A stretch of 14,657 nucleotides of DNA from DATBFX01 sp036558305 (GCA_036558305.1 DATBFX010000012.1:1-14657), one strand, 5' to 3'. Positions 6,577 through 14,657 are shown, counted from the first letter of the stretch. Notes: generated by a model from the sequence alone, not told the origin. Made by a program: numbers and translations.

Positions 6577-9500
6577 ATGACCAATCGTCGCCTCGTTTCG
6601 TTGCTCTGCACGATCGGAGCCGTCACGCTCTTGGCGGTTCCTCTCCTGCCGATCGGTCGCCCCAATCCGCAAACCCTGGCGGCGTCCCCGCTCTTGACGC
6701 TGAGCAAAGGCAGGGCGAAGCCCGGTGTCTCGATCACCGCCGACGGTCGACGCTTTCCGAAAGAAACGGATGGGACGCTCGTCTGGGGCGCCGACGGATC
6801 GGTGCTTGCCACGTTCGAAACCTCCCACAGCGGCATGTTTACGGTGCAATTCGAGGTACCGAGTTCGGACAACGGCGTCTACGACGTCACGGCAGAGGTC
6901 GGCGACGTGACTGCCTCGGCATCGCTCGAAGTCGCCGCGCCGCCTCCTCCTCCACCGCCGACGGACACGGCCGAAGCCTGGTCGCTGGCGCCGACCGACA
7001 CCCCCGAGGAGGAGCCGGCCCCGACCAAGAAACCCGCGCCCAAGAAGAAGGATGACGCACCGCCAAAGGATGAACCGAACCCGACTGAGCCATCCGAATC
7101 GTCGACAACGTCTTCTTTCTCGGCCGATTCCGTCACCGCAAACGAGACCGCCCAGACATTGACGTTTCCCGCGAATGCCGACGCATGGGCCGAGGAAGAC
7201 AATCCCCTTGCGAACCACGGCAGCGACAGCACGGTGCGAATCGACGGCGGTCCTCACGCCGAGGGCTTCATCCAGTTCACGGTCAGCGGCGTCTCCGGCA
7301 ACGTCCAGTCGGCGAAGATTCGGGTCTATCTCACGAGCGAGTCGGTGAGCGGTCCGGAGGTGTACGGTGTCGGCAACCGGTGGACGGAGAGTGGATTGAC
7401 GTGGAACAGTCGCCCGGCGCGGACGACGGCCAAGCTGGACAGCCTCGACGGCGCCACCGGCGACGACCTTTGGCACGAATTCGACGTTCAGGCTCAGGTA
7501 ACGCGCGACGGCACCTACAGTTTCGTCTTCTCGCCGACCTCCGGTGACGGTCTGGCGTTCTCGTCAAAGGAAGGCGACGACCCGCCACAACTGGTCGTGA
7601 CCTTCGATGCGGGGGGGACGACCGCGCCGAGTCCAACCCCGCTCCCGAAAGCGACGGATCAGCCGGGCCCAAGTCCGACGGTTCGGCCGACCAAAACCCC
7701 AACGCCGGCGCCGCCGCCACCGGCACCGGCGGGGTCGATCGCGGTGAATGCCGCAGCAGATGCGCTCGTCAAGCAAGACTCCCCGTCGTCGAACTACGGG
7801 AGCATCTCGACGCTCGTCACCGACAAGACTCCCCACGAAGAGGCCTACCTCCGTTTCCAGGTCGAGGGTACCGGGGGTAGCGTCGCGCAGGCCGTCTTGC
7901 GTTTCTACGTCAGCAATGGAACGGTCATCCCGATTCAGGTCTACCGAGCGGAAGACACGTGGACCGAATCCGGACTCACCTGGGACAACCGGCCGGCGCG
8001 GGAAGGAACCGACTCCGCCGAACTCCCGTCGTTGCCGGTCAACTCCTGGGTCGATTTCGACGTCACCTCGCTCGTCGCCGGCGACGGGTCGGTCAGCTTC
8101 GTCGTCGTGGATACCCACTCCGACGGCGCCGTGTTCTCCTCGCGGGAGACCGACCACGCGCCCCGTCTCTACGTGGTTCCCGGGACGACCGTTGCTCCGT
8201 CTGCAACCGCGACGGCCACCGCAACCGCGAAACCACCTACTCGCACGCCAACCCCGACCACGGGTTCCGGAGCGACCTCGACCGCAACGGCTACCCGGAC
8301 ACCGGTCGGCGCGTCGACGCCAACCGCCATTGGGTCGCCGACCAGAACGTCTACTCCAGGGGTGTTCGCCGTCGCGATCACCAGCCCGGCCAGCGGGACC
8401 TCATTCATCGCCCCGGCAACGGTGACGCTGAAGGCGTCGGTTACGGGTGTTGGCGCAGTGAGCCGGGTCGAGTTTTCCGACAATGGGGTCCTCAAGGGCA
8501 CCGCCAGCGCGGCCCCATTCAACTACTCCTGGTCGATTTCGAGCACACAGAACGGGACGCACCGGTGGACGGCGAAGGCCTATGCCGCCGGAGCGACCGT
8601 CGTGTCGAGCCCGATCGACCTCACCGTGGCGATCGCGTCGAGTACGCCGGGAGCGGGCGGGGACGTCACCGCCGCGGGAGAGACGGCACCGGTTCCGCAC
8701 GCCGGCGATGCCGCCGACGATCCGGCGATCTGGATCAACCCGAACGATCGGTCGCGGAGCACGATCATTGGGACGGACAAGCTCGGCGGGCTGGCCGTCT
8801 ACGACCTCTCCGGCAACCAAATCGCCTACTACGCCGACAGCGCCCCGAACAACGTCGACCTGCGCTACAACTTTCCCCTCGGCGGCCAGCGTGTCGACCT
8901 CGTGGTGACGAGCGACACGACGAGCGACAGCATCCGTATCTACAAAGTCGACCCGGCAAGCCGAGCGCTCATTGCGGTCAACGCGCGGACGATCTCCACC
9001 GGGATCGGGGTCGCCGGCATTTGCATGTACCACAGCCCCGTCACCGGGAAGTACTACGTCTTCATCGGCGACAACAGCGGCACGAACCAGCAGTGGGAAC
9101 TCTTCGACAACGGAGCGGGGCTCGTCGACGCCCGCAAGGTCCGGACGATTTCCCTCAGCTCGGTGACCGAAGGGATCGTCGCCGACGACGGCACCGGCGC
9201 CCTCTACATTTCGCAGGAAGACGTCGCGCTGTGGCGATACGGGGCCGAACCAGACGCCGGGTCCGCGCGGACCGAGGTGGATGCCGCCGGCGGCGGTCAC
9301 CTCACCGCCGACATCGAGGGACTGGCCATCTACTACGGCGGAGGCGGCTACCTGATCGCTTCCAGTCAGGGCAGTAACGAATACGCCGTCTACCAACGCG
9401 GCGGCGGCAACGCCTACCTCGGCAATTTCGCGATCGCCGCGGCCGGCGTCGATGGGGTGACCCACACGGACGGCATCGACGTGACGAACGTCAATCTGGG

Positions 9501-12231
9501 CGGCGCCTACGCCTCGGGGTTGTTCGTCGCCCAGGACGACAAGAACGACGGCGGGAATCAGAACTTCAAACTGGTTCCCTGGGGTGTGATCGCCGCGGCC
9601 ATCGGGTCGGGACTGGCGGTCGACACGGGATACGACCCGCGCGGTGTCGGGAGCGGCGATCCGGCGCCGCCGCCCGCTTCCGCAACCCCGACACGGACGC
9701 CGTCGTCCTCCACGCCGGCCCCCACCGCCACGCCAACAAGAACGCCCACGCCGACCAAAACGGCCACGCCGTCGCCATCCCCGACCCCTGGCGGCCCGTC
9801 GGGCTCGGTGACCTACTACGTCGACAGTGGTGCGGGCAACGACGCCAACGCCGGAACCTCCGCCGCCGCGGCCTGGAAATCGCTGACCAAGGCGAACGCG
9901 GCTCCCCTCGCCCCCGGCGACCGCATCCTGTTCAAACGGGGCGGCAGTTGGGCGGGGAAACTCACCCTCTCCCGCAGCGGAACCGCAGCCAGCCCGATCG
10001 TGGTCGGCTCCTACGGGACCGGCCAACTCCCCGTGATTCAGGGCTCATCGGGGTGCGTGGTGCTTTCCGGTTCCTTCGTCACGCTGCAGGAGATCGCGGT
10101 TGACAACTGCTCGTGGTCCGGTATCGATCTCAAAGGGAGCAACAACCTGATCCAGAACTGCGTCATCACGCACAACATCGCGGGTATCTACGTCGAATCG
10201 GGCGCGACCAACAACCGCATCCTTGAGAACCAGATCCTCGACAACAACCGGATGTCGGTCTTGACGCCCGGCGGCAACGACGACTCCGGCGCGTTCGGTG
10301 TGCTGCTCCATGGCGATAACACCGAGGTCGCCTACAACACCATTTCGGGCTCCGACGCGTTCTCCTACGATTACGGTCGCGATGGCGCCGCGATCGAAGT
10401 CTATGGGGGGCAGAACAACAACGTCCACCACAACCAGGCGGACGGGAACGACACGTTCACCGAACTCGGCAACTCGCGGTCCTCCGACAACTCCTTTGCC
10501 TACAACGTCGTCACCTCCTCCCTCGACAGTTCGATATTCCTCGTCACACGCGGCAGTGGGAGCGGGTACGGGCCGGTCTCTGGGACGCGGGCGTTCAACA
10601 ACACGGTTGTCCTCACCGGCGCTTCGAGCCAGGGCGTGGTCTGCTCCTCCGGGTGTGGACCTACCATTCTGTCGATGCGCAACAACATTATCCAAGCCGT
10701 CTGGAAGGTCGGCTACGCCGACGCCCCGTTCGACGAGGACTACGACGTCTTCTTCGGGGGCATCGTCCAGTTCACCGCGGGATCGCACAGCGTCGTCGCC
10801 GATCCCCAGTTCGTCGACGCGGCCGCGGGCGATTTCCATCTGAGGGCGTCGAGCCCCGCGGTCGATCGCGGTGTCTCGGTTGGGTATTCGACGGACTTCG
10901 ACGGAGGGTCCGTCCCGGTCGACGGCGACGGCGACGGCGCCGCCCGCCCGGACGCGGGCGCCTACGAGTACCGCGGGCCGATCTCCGGCGCACCGGCGCC
11001 CACCGCGACCGCCACGCCGTCGCCGGCGGCAACGCGCACCTCGACGCCGACCGCCACCCGCACGCCCGTCCCGCCCACCGCGACCGGCACGCCTCGGCCG
11101 ACCGCGACGGCCACGCGCCCGCCCGCGCCCTCGCCGACGTCCTCCGCCGGCTCGGGCCAGGCGGTGACCATCGCGGCGGCGGGCGACGTCGCCTGCACGA
11201 CGCAGGGGACCACGAGCTGCGCCCAGGCGGCGACCGCGAAACTCGTCCAGCAGCTTGCCCCCGACCGCGTCCTCATGCTCGGCGACATGCAGTACGAGAC
11301 CGCCACCCTCGCCAACATCGCCGCCGGCTACGGCCCGGCCTGGGGCGCGTTCAAGACCATCACCGCCCCGGTCGCCGGCGGCAGCCACGACTTCTACGGC
11401 GGCGGCGATTACGCGGCCTACTGGGGCAGCCAGGCCGGGGCCGCCACCCAGAACTGGTACAGCTTCGACGCCGGCACCTGGCACGTGGTCGTCCTCAACT
11501 CCTACTGCTCGACCAACGGCAACTGCGCCGCCGAGCAGGCCTGGCTGCAGGCCGATTTGGCCGCCCACCCGGCCGCCTGCACACTGGCCGCGTGGCACGA
11601 GCCGCGCTACAGCTCCGGCACGGAGCACGGCAGCGACGCGGGCATCGACTGGGCGTGGGACGCGCTCTACGCCGCCGGCGCCGACCTGGTCCTGGTCGGG
11701 CACGAGCACAACTACGAGCGCTTCGCCCCGATCGGGTCAAGCGACCAGCGCGACGACGCCTTCGGCATGCGCGAAATCGTGGTCGGCACCGGCGGCCGCT
11801 CGCACTACGGTTTGGGCGCGCCCCTGGCGTTGAGCGAGGCCCGCAACAGCGACACGTTCGGCGTCCTCAAGCTGACGCTGCGCAACGGCGGGTACGACTG
11901 GCAGTTCGTGCCGGTCGCCGGCGGCAGTTTCACCGACGCGGGGAGCGGCACCTGCCACGGCAAGCCGGCGAGCGCGTCCGCAGCCGACCTGATCGCGCGG
12001 GCGGCCGGGCTCAGCCACGGGCCGCCCCCGGCCGCGGCGGCCCTGGCGGCCGACCACCACGCGCACGGGGCGGCGGACGCAGCCGTCGCGCAAGGGGCAG
12101 CGTGGCCGCTACCGGGGTCGGCTGCGGTGCCGCTCGCCCTGGTCCTGGCGGCGGTCGCCCTGGCGGTCGCCCTGGCGGTCGGCCGCGGGCGGTGGCGGGC
12201 GGTTGCCGCCCGCCAAAACAAACTCCTATGA
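6577..12231 (+). CDS. Giant secreted multidomain protein: Ig, 2x DNRLRE, Ig, beta-propeller phytase, beta-helix, metallophosphoesterase, TM anchor
   Basis: An 1884-aa protein. ATG 6577 has GGAG at 6567-6570 and opens a signal peptide (LVSLLCTIGAVTLLAVPLL). Approximate residues: Ig-like 38-120; Pro/Lys linker 121-185; DNRLRE 192-347 (NRWTESGLTWNSRP) and 386-535 (DTWTESGLTWDNRP); Ig-like 596-686; beta-propeller phytase 699-1023 (DAADDPAIW 711-719, NNVDLRYNFPL, TEGIVADD, DIEGLAIYY), which releases phosphate from Ca-phytate; right-handed beta-helix 1078-1468 with its usual ending (FDGGSVPVDGDGDG...GAYEY); metallophosphoesterase 1529-1798 with D1537, D1570, H1604-D1605, H1674, H1709/H1711; transmembrane helix 1849-1868 and a basic tail, so the C-terminus anchors it. 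TP-rich linkers separate the last four modules. The phosphoesterase has GGSHD for GNH[DE], with Ser1603 in place of Asn. It resembles the protein at 2418 and adds a phytase. The in-frame extension back to 6412 lacks a good start. Combined phosphate release at the surface is inference. Confidence 0.92.
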   Translation: MTNRRLVSLLCTIGAVTLLAVPLLPIGRPNPQTLAASPLLTLSKGRAKPGVSITADGRRFPKETDGTLVWGADGSVLATFETSHSGMFTVQFEVPSSDNGVYDVTAEVGDVTASASLEVAAPPPPPPPTDTAEAWSLAPTDTPEEEPAPTKKPAPKKKDDAPPKDEPNPTEPSESSTTSSFSADSVTANETAQTLTFPANADAWAEEDNPLANHGSDSTVRIDGGPHAEGFIQFTVSGVSGNVQSAKIRVYLTSESVSGPEVYGVGNRWTESGLTWNSRPARTTAKLDSLDGATGDDLWHEFDVQAQVTRDGTYSFVFSPTSGDGLAFSSKEGDDPPQLVVTFDAGGTTAPSPTPLPKATDQPGPSPTVRPTKTPTPAPPPPAPAGSIAVNAAADALVKQDSPSSNYGSISTLVTDKTPHEEAYLRFQVEGTGGSVAQAVLRFYVSNGTVIPIQVYRAEDTWTESGLTWDNRPAREGTDSAELPSLPVNSWVDFDVTSLVAGDGSVSFVVVDTHSDGAVFSSRETDHAPRLYVVPGTTVAPSATATATATAKPPTRTPTPTTGSGATSTATATRTPVGASTPTAIGSPTRTSTPGVFAVAITSPASGTSFIAPATVTLKASVTGVGAVSRVEFSDNGVLKGTASAAPFNYSWSISSTQNGTHRWTAKAYAAGATVVSSPIDLTVAIASSTPGAGGDVTAAGETAPVPHAGDAADDPAIWINPNDRSRSTIIGTDKLGGLAVYDLSGNQIAYYADSAPNNVDLRYNFPLGGQRVDLVVTSDTTSDSIRIYKVDPASRALIAVNARTISTGIGVAGICMYHSPVTGKYYVFIGDNSGTNQQWELFDNGAGLVDARKVRTISLSSVTEGIVADDGTGALYISQEDVALWRYGAEPDAGSARTEVDAAGGGHLTADIEGLAIYYGGGGYLIASSQGSNEYAVYQRGGGNAYLGNFAIAAAGVDGVTHTDGIDVTNVNLGGAYASGLFVAQDDKNDGGNQNFKLVPWGVIAAAIGSGLAVDTGYDPRGVGSGDPAPPPASATPTRTPSSSTPAPTATPTRTPTPTKTATPSPSPTPGGPSGSVTYYVDSGAGNDANAGTSAAAAWKSLTKANAAPLAPGDRILFKRGGSWAGKLTLSRSGTAASPIVVGSYGTGQLPVIQGSSGCVVLSGSFVTLQEIAVDNCSWSGIDLKGSNNLIQNCVITHNIAGIYVESGATNNRILENQILDNNRMSVLTPGGNDDSGAFGVLLHGDNTEVAYNTISGSDAFSYDYGRDGAAIEVYGGQNNNVHHNQADGNDTFTELGNSRSSDNSFAYNVVTSSLDSSIFLVTRGSGSGYGPVSGTRAFNNTVVLTGASSQGVVCSSGCGPTILSMRNNIIQAVWKVGYADAPFDEDYDVFFGGIVQFTAGSHSVVADPQFVDAAAGDFHLRASSPAVDRGVSVGYSTDFDGGSVPVDGDGDGAARPDAGAYEYRGPISGAPAPTATATPSPAATRTSTPTATRTPVPPTATGTPRPTATATRPPAPSPTSSAGSGQAVTIAAAGDVACTTQGTTSCAQAATAKLVQQLAPDRVLMLGDMQYETATLANIAAGYGPAWGAFKTITAPVAGGSHDFYGGGDYAAYWGSQAGAATQNWYSFDAGTWHVVVLNSYCSTNGNCAAEQAWLQADLAAHPAACTLAAWHEPRYSSGTEHGSDAGIDWAWDALYAAGADLVLVGHEHNYERFAPIGSSDQRDDAFGMREIVVGTGGRSHYGLGAPLALSEARNSDTFGVLKLTLRNGGYDWQFVPVAGGSFTDAGSGTCHGKPASASAADLIARAAGLSHGPPPAAAALAADHHAHGAADAAVAQGAAWPLPGSAAVPLALVLAAVALAVALAVGRGRWRAVAARQNKLL
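8188..8361 (+). repeat. Thr/Pro/Ala-rich linker repeat 1
   Basis: Low-complexity DNA inside the giant gene that encodes TATATATA and PTRTPTPT-type runs between the second DNRLRE module and the Ig-like module. It is built from short ACC/GCG/ACG codon repeats, as are the two other linkers, and is a likely place for domain exchange or length change. Confidence 0.75.
9661..9807 (+). repeat. Thr/Pro/Ala-rich linker repeat 2
   Basis: Separates the phytase from the beta-helix module (ATPTRTPSSSTPAPTATPTR and similar). Flexible and probably extended in the protein. Confidence 0.75.
10981..11157 (+). repeat. Thr/Pro/Ala-rich linker repeat 3
   Basis: Separates the beta-helix from the metallophosphoesterase (PTATATPSPAATRTSTPTAT and similar). 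By eye, third codon positions become almost wholly G/C from here to the end of the gene, more so than in the earlier modules. Confidence 0.75.
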
Positions 12232-12274
12232 CGGGTAATCCGAATCGTCCCCGTTGCGCCGTCGGATCGAGTGA

Positions 12275-12495
12275 TGCGAGCGGCCCTCGGGTCTACGGGA
12301 GGCCCTCGCCGAAGTAGCAGCGCCGCGCCGCGCCGGAGTGTGGGTCGCCGAAGACCTCATCGTCGGCGATCCCGCCACCGAGCGCGGCGCCGATTGGCAG
12401 GTAGACCTGCTCTATCGCGCCCGCGCCGACGACATTCCGTCCGTGGCACTCGGTGGCGCGCTCGCCGCACCGATCGCAACGCCGCTCCACCGCGA
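12275..12495 (+). pseudogene. Remnant of an unidentified coding sequence
   Basis: One frame (codons starting at 12275) reads without a stop and with strongly coding-like codon choice: LREALAEVAAPRRAGVWVAE, then LIVGDPATERGADWQVDLLY and IPSVALGGALAAPIATPLHR. No ribosome site or credible start is present (the frame is closed by TGA at 12272-12274), and the sequence changes abruptly at about 12495 into a copy of part of the giant gene in another frame. I do not recognise the family. Confidence 0.4.
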
Positions 12496-12590
12496 ATTCG
12501 ACGGACATCGACGGAGGGTCCGTCCCGGTCGACGGCAACGGCGACGGTACCGCCCGCCCGGGCGCGGGCGCCTACGAATACGGAGGCTGA
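12496..12590 (+). pseudogene. Truncated copy of the end of a beta-helix module
   Basis: 12496-12580 matches 10886-10970, inside the giant gene, at 79 of 85 positions by hand count, without gaps. In the matching frame it encodes DIDGGSVPVDGNGDGTARP and GAYEYGG and then stops at TGA 12588-12590. So it is the last ~30 residues of a right-handed beta-helix protein, with the same Asp/Gly-rich, possibly Ca-binding, loop, but without its body. Its frame differs from the fragment before it. It is most likely the end of a deleted tandem paralogue. Confidence 0.7.
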
Positions 12591-12623
12591 ACCGAGACTG
12601 ACCTTGCCGCACAGAAGCGGAGG

Positions 12624-12660
12624 CCGCCCGACCGTCCGACAGCACCGGACGGTCGGGCGG
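12624..12660. terminator. Strong hairpin downstream of the fragment region
   Basis: CCGCCCGACCGTCCG (12624-12638) and its exact reverse complement (12646-12660) form a 15-bp stem with a 7-nt loop, 34 bp after the TGA of the beta-helix fragment. No T-run follows on either strand. It may end transcripts from the lost paralogue or the giant gene, but the missing U-tract leaves this open. Confidence 0.45.
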
Positions 12661-12739
12661 CGATGGGGGCGATCGTTTCGGCGTGCCGCGCGTCGGCGTT
12701 CCACAGTTTGAGGCGGGCCTCGATTCCCCCACCGTTCGC

Positions 12740-12955
12740 GCGATGAAGGAGCTCGACGAACGTGCGTACCCAATCGCGCAGTAATGCCAGGAACCGCGCA
12801 AACGCGCCGTCGTCGCGCAAGCTATCGGAGGTATCGTCGTCCGACGTGAGATGGACATTGCTCACGATGACGATCGCATCGCCGGCCCCTGCGTTGGTCG
12901 CATCGTCTGGGGGATACCCGTGACTCAAGGCACCGATCGTCTCGTCGTGGACCAT
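12740..12955 (-). pseudogene. Remnant of a calcineurin-like phosphoesterase N-terminus
   Basis: On the minus strand the frame from ATG 12955 gives a hydrophobic strand followed by a motif close to the first metal site of calcineurin-like phosphoesterases: AIVIVSNVHLTSDDDTSDSL, then RDDGAFARFLALL. The family has SDxHL; here the Asp is Asn. No GDxxD, GNHD or GHTH motif follows, the downstream part becomes Arg/Ala-rich and runs into the hairpin at 12660, and there is no ribosome site. I read it as a decayed fragment. Confidence 0.4.
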
Positions 12956-13039
12956 GGCGGGGCAATCGGGTGCCACCTGGAGTCGCCGCGCCTACCGCGG
13001 CACCTTCTGGCCGATGCGGCGTGCAGTCACGAAGGAATC

Positions 13040-13068
13040 TTAACTTTTCCCTAGATTTGAAGTATAGT
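13040..13068 (+). promoter_or_regulatory. Promoter of the membrane protein gene
   Basis: TTAACT (13040-13045) and TATAGT (13063-13068) are separated by 17 bp, in an AT-rich island that stands out in this GC-rich window. The start point would be near 13075, about 25 bases before the ATG at 13100. Confidence 0.65.
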
Positions 13069-13099
13069 CGGTGGTCGTCGGAATCAAGGTAGAGGTTCG

Positions 13100-14657
13100 A
13101 TGGTCACTGCCGCTCCGCCGCTGGATCGTTTCCAACGCCGAACATTGAGTCTTGTCGGTCGACTTGGCGGCTTTCGGCCGCTCGTGGTGGTCGCCGCGGT
13201 CGCCCTCTGGTTGCTTTCGCTGAACAACGTCGATCTCGCCCGTATGAACGACTTCGGGCTGATTTCGGTGCTTCCAATTCCGGTCTTCATCGCCCTCGGG
13301 ATGCTCACGACGAGTTTTTGCATCAGCCTGCGCGAGCGCCCCGTCTGTACCCCGTTGCTGGTCCTCCATGTTCTCGCCCTGATCCTCATGCTCTACGGCA
13401 TCACCGCGTTCGTCGAGGACGTTCCTCGGTTCGAATCGGCCTGGAAACACGTCGGCATCGCCGAGTACATCATGCGAAATGGGAGCGTCGATCCCACCAT
13501 CGATGCCTACTTCAACTGGCCCGGGTTCTTTATCCTCTTGGCTTTCTTCACGAAGATCTGCGGATTTCAGAGCGCGCTCAGTTTTGTGGCTTGGGCTCCC
13601 GTCTATTTGGAATTGCTCTATTTGGGACCGCTCGTCATGATCTTCGGCCGCGCGACGACGGATAAGCGCCTCGTCTGGTTGGCCGTGTGGACGTTCTACC
13701 TTGCGAATTGGATCGGACAGGATTACCTCTCTCCCCAGGGATTCAGTTACTTTCTCTACTTGGTGACCTTCGCCATTCTGCTAACCTGGTTCGGGACCGA
13801 ATCGGCGGAGGGCCATCCCATCTTTCGACTGATGCGGCGCCTCCGGATCCCGACGGGCGGCCTCGATCGCCTTTACGGCTGGCTGGCCCCAGCCGATAGA
13901 CCGAACGCCGATAGCCGCCTCGGGCAACGGCTTGGGCTGGTGGTCGCCATCTTGGCCATGTTTGCCGTGGTCGTGCCGAGTCACCAATTGACGCCCTTCG
14001 CGATCCTCGGCGGGGTTTCTGGGCTCGTCGTCTTTCACCGCTGCCGTCTCTGGGCGCTGCCCATCGTGATGGGCGTGATGGTTGTGCTCTGGCTGCGGTT
14101 CTTTGCGACCGATTATTTCGCTGGCCACGGTAGCCAGGTCGCCGGACAGGTCGGCGACGTCGGCGGCTCGGTGGGAGCGAACATGACCGACCGCTTGAGC
14201 GGAAGTAGCGGTCACGTCGTCGTCGTCTACCTCCGAACCGCGATGGCTCTCATCCTGTGGGGGCTCGCCGCCATCGGTGGTCTGCGCCGTTTTTCGCGGG
14301 GGCACCGCGATTTCACGGTCGCCTTACTGGCGTTGGTGCCGTTCCCGTTGGTCGTCTTGCAGTCGTACGGCGGCGAGATGCTGTTACGGGTCTACCTCTT
14401 CTCGTTGCCGTTCATGGCGTTTTTTGCCGCGGCCATCTTCTATCGGACCGGCCAGGCCGGTCGGTCGTGGCTGACGACGACCGCTGTCGTCGCCGTTAGC
14501 GTGATCGCCATCGGCGCGTTCTTCGTGACCCGGTACGGGAACGAGCGCATGGACTACTTCACCCCCCAGGAGCGCGCCTCGGTCCAGTACCTCTACAGCG
14601 TCGCGCCCCCCGGCTCGCTGCTGCTGGGCGGCACGGTCAAGGCCCCGTGGAAGTACC
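13100..14657 (+). CDS. Polytopic membrane protein, possible GT-C-like glycosyltransferase (3' end outside window)
   Basis: ATG 13100 follows AGAGG (13091-13095) and a promoter. The frame stays open to the window edge, so at least 519 residues. The protein has about 12-14 hydrophobic segments, the first near residues 27-42 (PLVVVAAVALWLLSL) and the last near 463-482 (TTTAVVAVSVIAIGAFFVTR). Between the third and fourth lies a non-membrane loop with acidic and aromatic residues (FVEDVPRFESAWKHVGIAEY, then IDAYFNWPGFF). This layout resembles GT-C fold membrane glycosyltransferases, which use lipid-linked sugars and carry acidic catalytic residues in the first outer loop, and also large uncharacterised membrane proteins of polysaccharide clusters. 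After the last helix a soluble part begins (FTPQERASVQYLYSVAPPGS), as seen in GT-C proteins with a C-terminal outer domain. The glycosyltransferase and flippase on the left favour a cell-surface glycan role. The CDS is secure; the function is tentative. Confidence 0.85.
   Translation, partial: MVTAAPPLDRFQRRTLSLVGRLGGFRPLVVVAAVALWLLSLNNVDLARMNDFGLISVLPIPVFIALGMLTTSFCISLRERPVCTPLLVLHVLALILMLYGITAFVEDVPRFESAWKHVGIAEYIMRNGSVDPTIDAYFNWPGFFILLAFFTKICGFQSALSFVAWAPVYLELLYLGPLVMIFGRATTDKRLVWLAVWTFYLANWIGQDYLSPQGFSYFLYLVTFAILLTWFGTESAEGHPIFRLMRRLRIPTGGLDRLYGWLAPADRPNADSRLGQRLGLVVAILAMFAVVVPSHQLTPFAILGGVSGLVVFHRCRLWALPIVMGVMVVLWLRFFATDYFAGHGSQVAGQVGDVGGSVGANMTDRLSGSSGHVVVVYLRTAMALILWGLAAIGGLRRFSRGHRDFTVALLALVPFPLVVLQSYGGEMLLRVYLFSLPFMAFFAAAIFYRTGQAGRSWLTTTAVVAVSVIAIGAFFVTRYGNERMDYFTPQERASVQYLYSVAPPGSLLLGGTVKAPWKY

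Noticed and set aside
8188..11157. TP-linker repeats as a possible CRISPR-like or tandem-repeat array
   Set aside because: The repeats are irregular codon-scale repeats inside one reading frame that encode flexible linkers; there are no equal spacers.
10045..11709. 554-aa open frame on the minus strand, and a 554-aa plus-strand frame at 10653-12317
   Set aside because: Both are shadows of the giant gene, with low-complexity Arg/Gly/Val-rich translations caused by high GC content.
12194..12214. 9-bp stem with a 3-nt loop at the very end of the giant gene, as a terminator
   Set aside because: It lies within the coding sequence before the stop and is followed by AAAACAAAC, not a T-run.

Overview
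The window is GC-rich, and its long secreted ORFs carry proline/threonine 'TPTxT' linkers, DNRLRE modules and a bacterial beta-propeller phytase. This combination is common in Chloroflexota (Thermomicrobia/Sphaerobacter-like lineages), but no rRNA or marker gene confirms the assignment, so the taxonomy is an inference.

Layout. (1) 1-4358: a left-hand surface-polysaccharide block on the + strand. It holds the 3' end of a GT2 glycosyltransferase, a Wzx/MATE-type flippase with an extra N-terminal NTF2-like domain, and, 29 bp further on, a secreted DNRLRE + metallophosphoesterase protein. The last ~400 bp of that third ORF are unlike its paralogue and lie opposite a small minus-strand gene (4050-4289) with a very good Shine-Dalgarno sequence. 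(2) 4359-6576: a gene-poor stretch. It has one small excisionase/MerR-type HTH gene (4852-5142), a pair of 20-nt inverted repeats (4381-4400 and 5585-5604) whose core resembles a DosR/DevR box, a near-consensus sigma70 promoter (5375-5403) that serves no evident ORF, several hairpins, and a 23-bp-arm perfect palindrome (6169-6216). (3) 6577-12231: one giant gene for an 1884-aa secreted, C-terminally anchored mosaic protein: signal peptide, Ig-like, two DNRLRE modules, Ig-like, beta-propeller phytase, right-handed beta-helix, metallophosphoesterase, transmembrane segment. (4) 12232-13099: a graveyard of gene fragments, including a 93%-identical copy of the end of the giant gene's beta-helix module and a minus-strand remnant of another phosphoesterase. 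(5) 13100-end: a promoter and a polytopic membrane protein that runs out of the window.

How the parts may work together. The glycosyltransferase, flippase and terminal membrane protein suggest export of a cell-surface glycan. The two DNRLRE/phosphoesterase proteins look like surface or secreted enzymes that attach to an extracellular matrix and release phosphate from organic phosphate. The giant protein joins a phytase and a second phosphoesterase on one anchored chain, as if for sequential dephosphorylation at the cell surface. That functional reading is inference; the domain calls rest on motifs visible in the translation. I saw no tRNA, rRNA, CRISPR array or complete insertion sequence.
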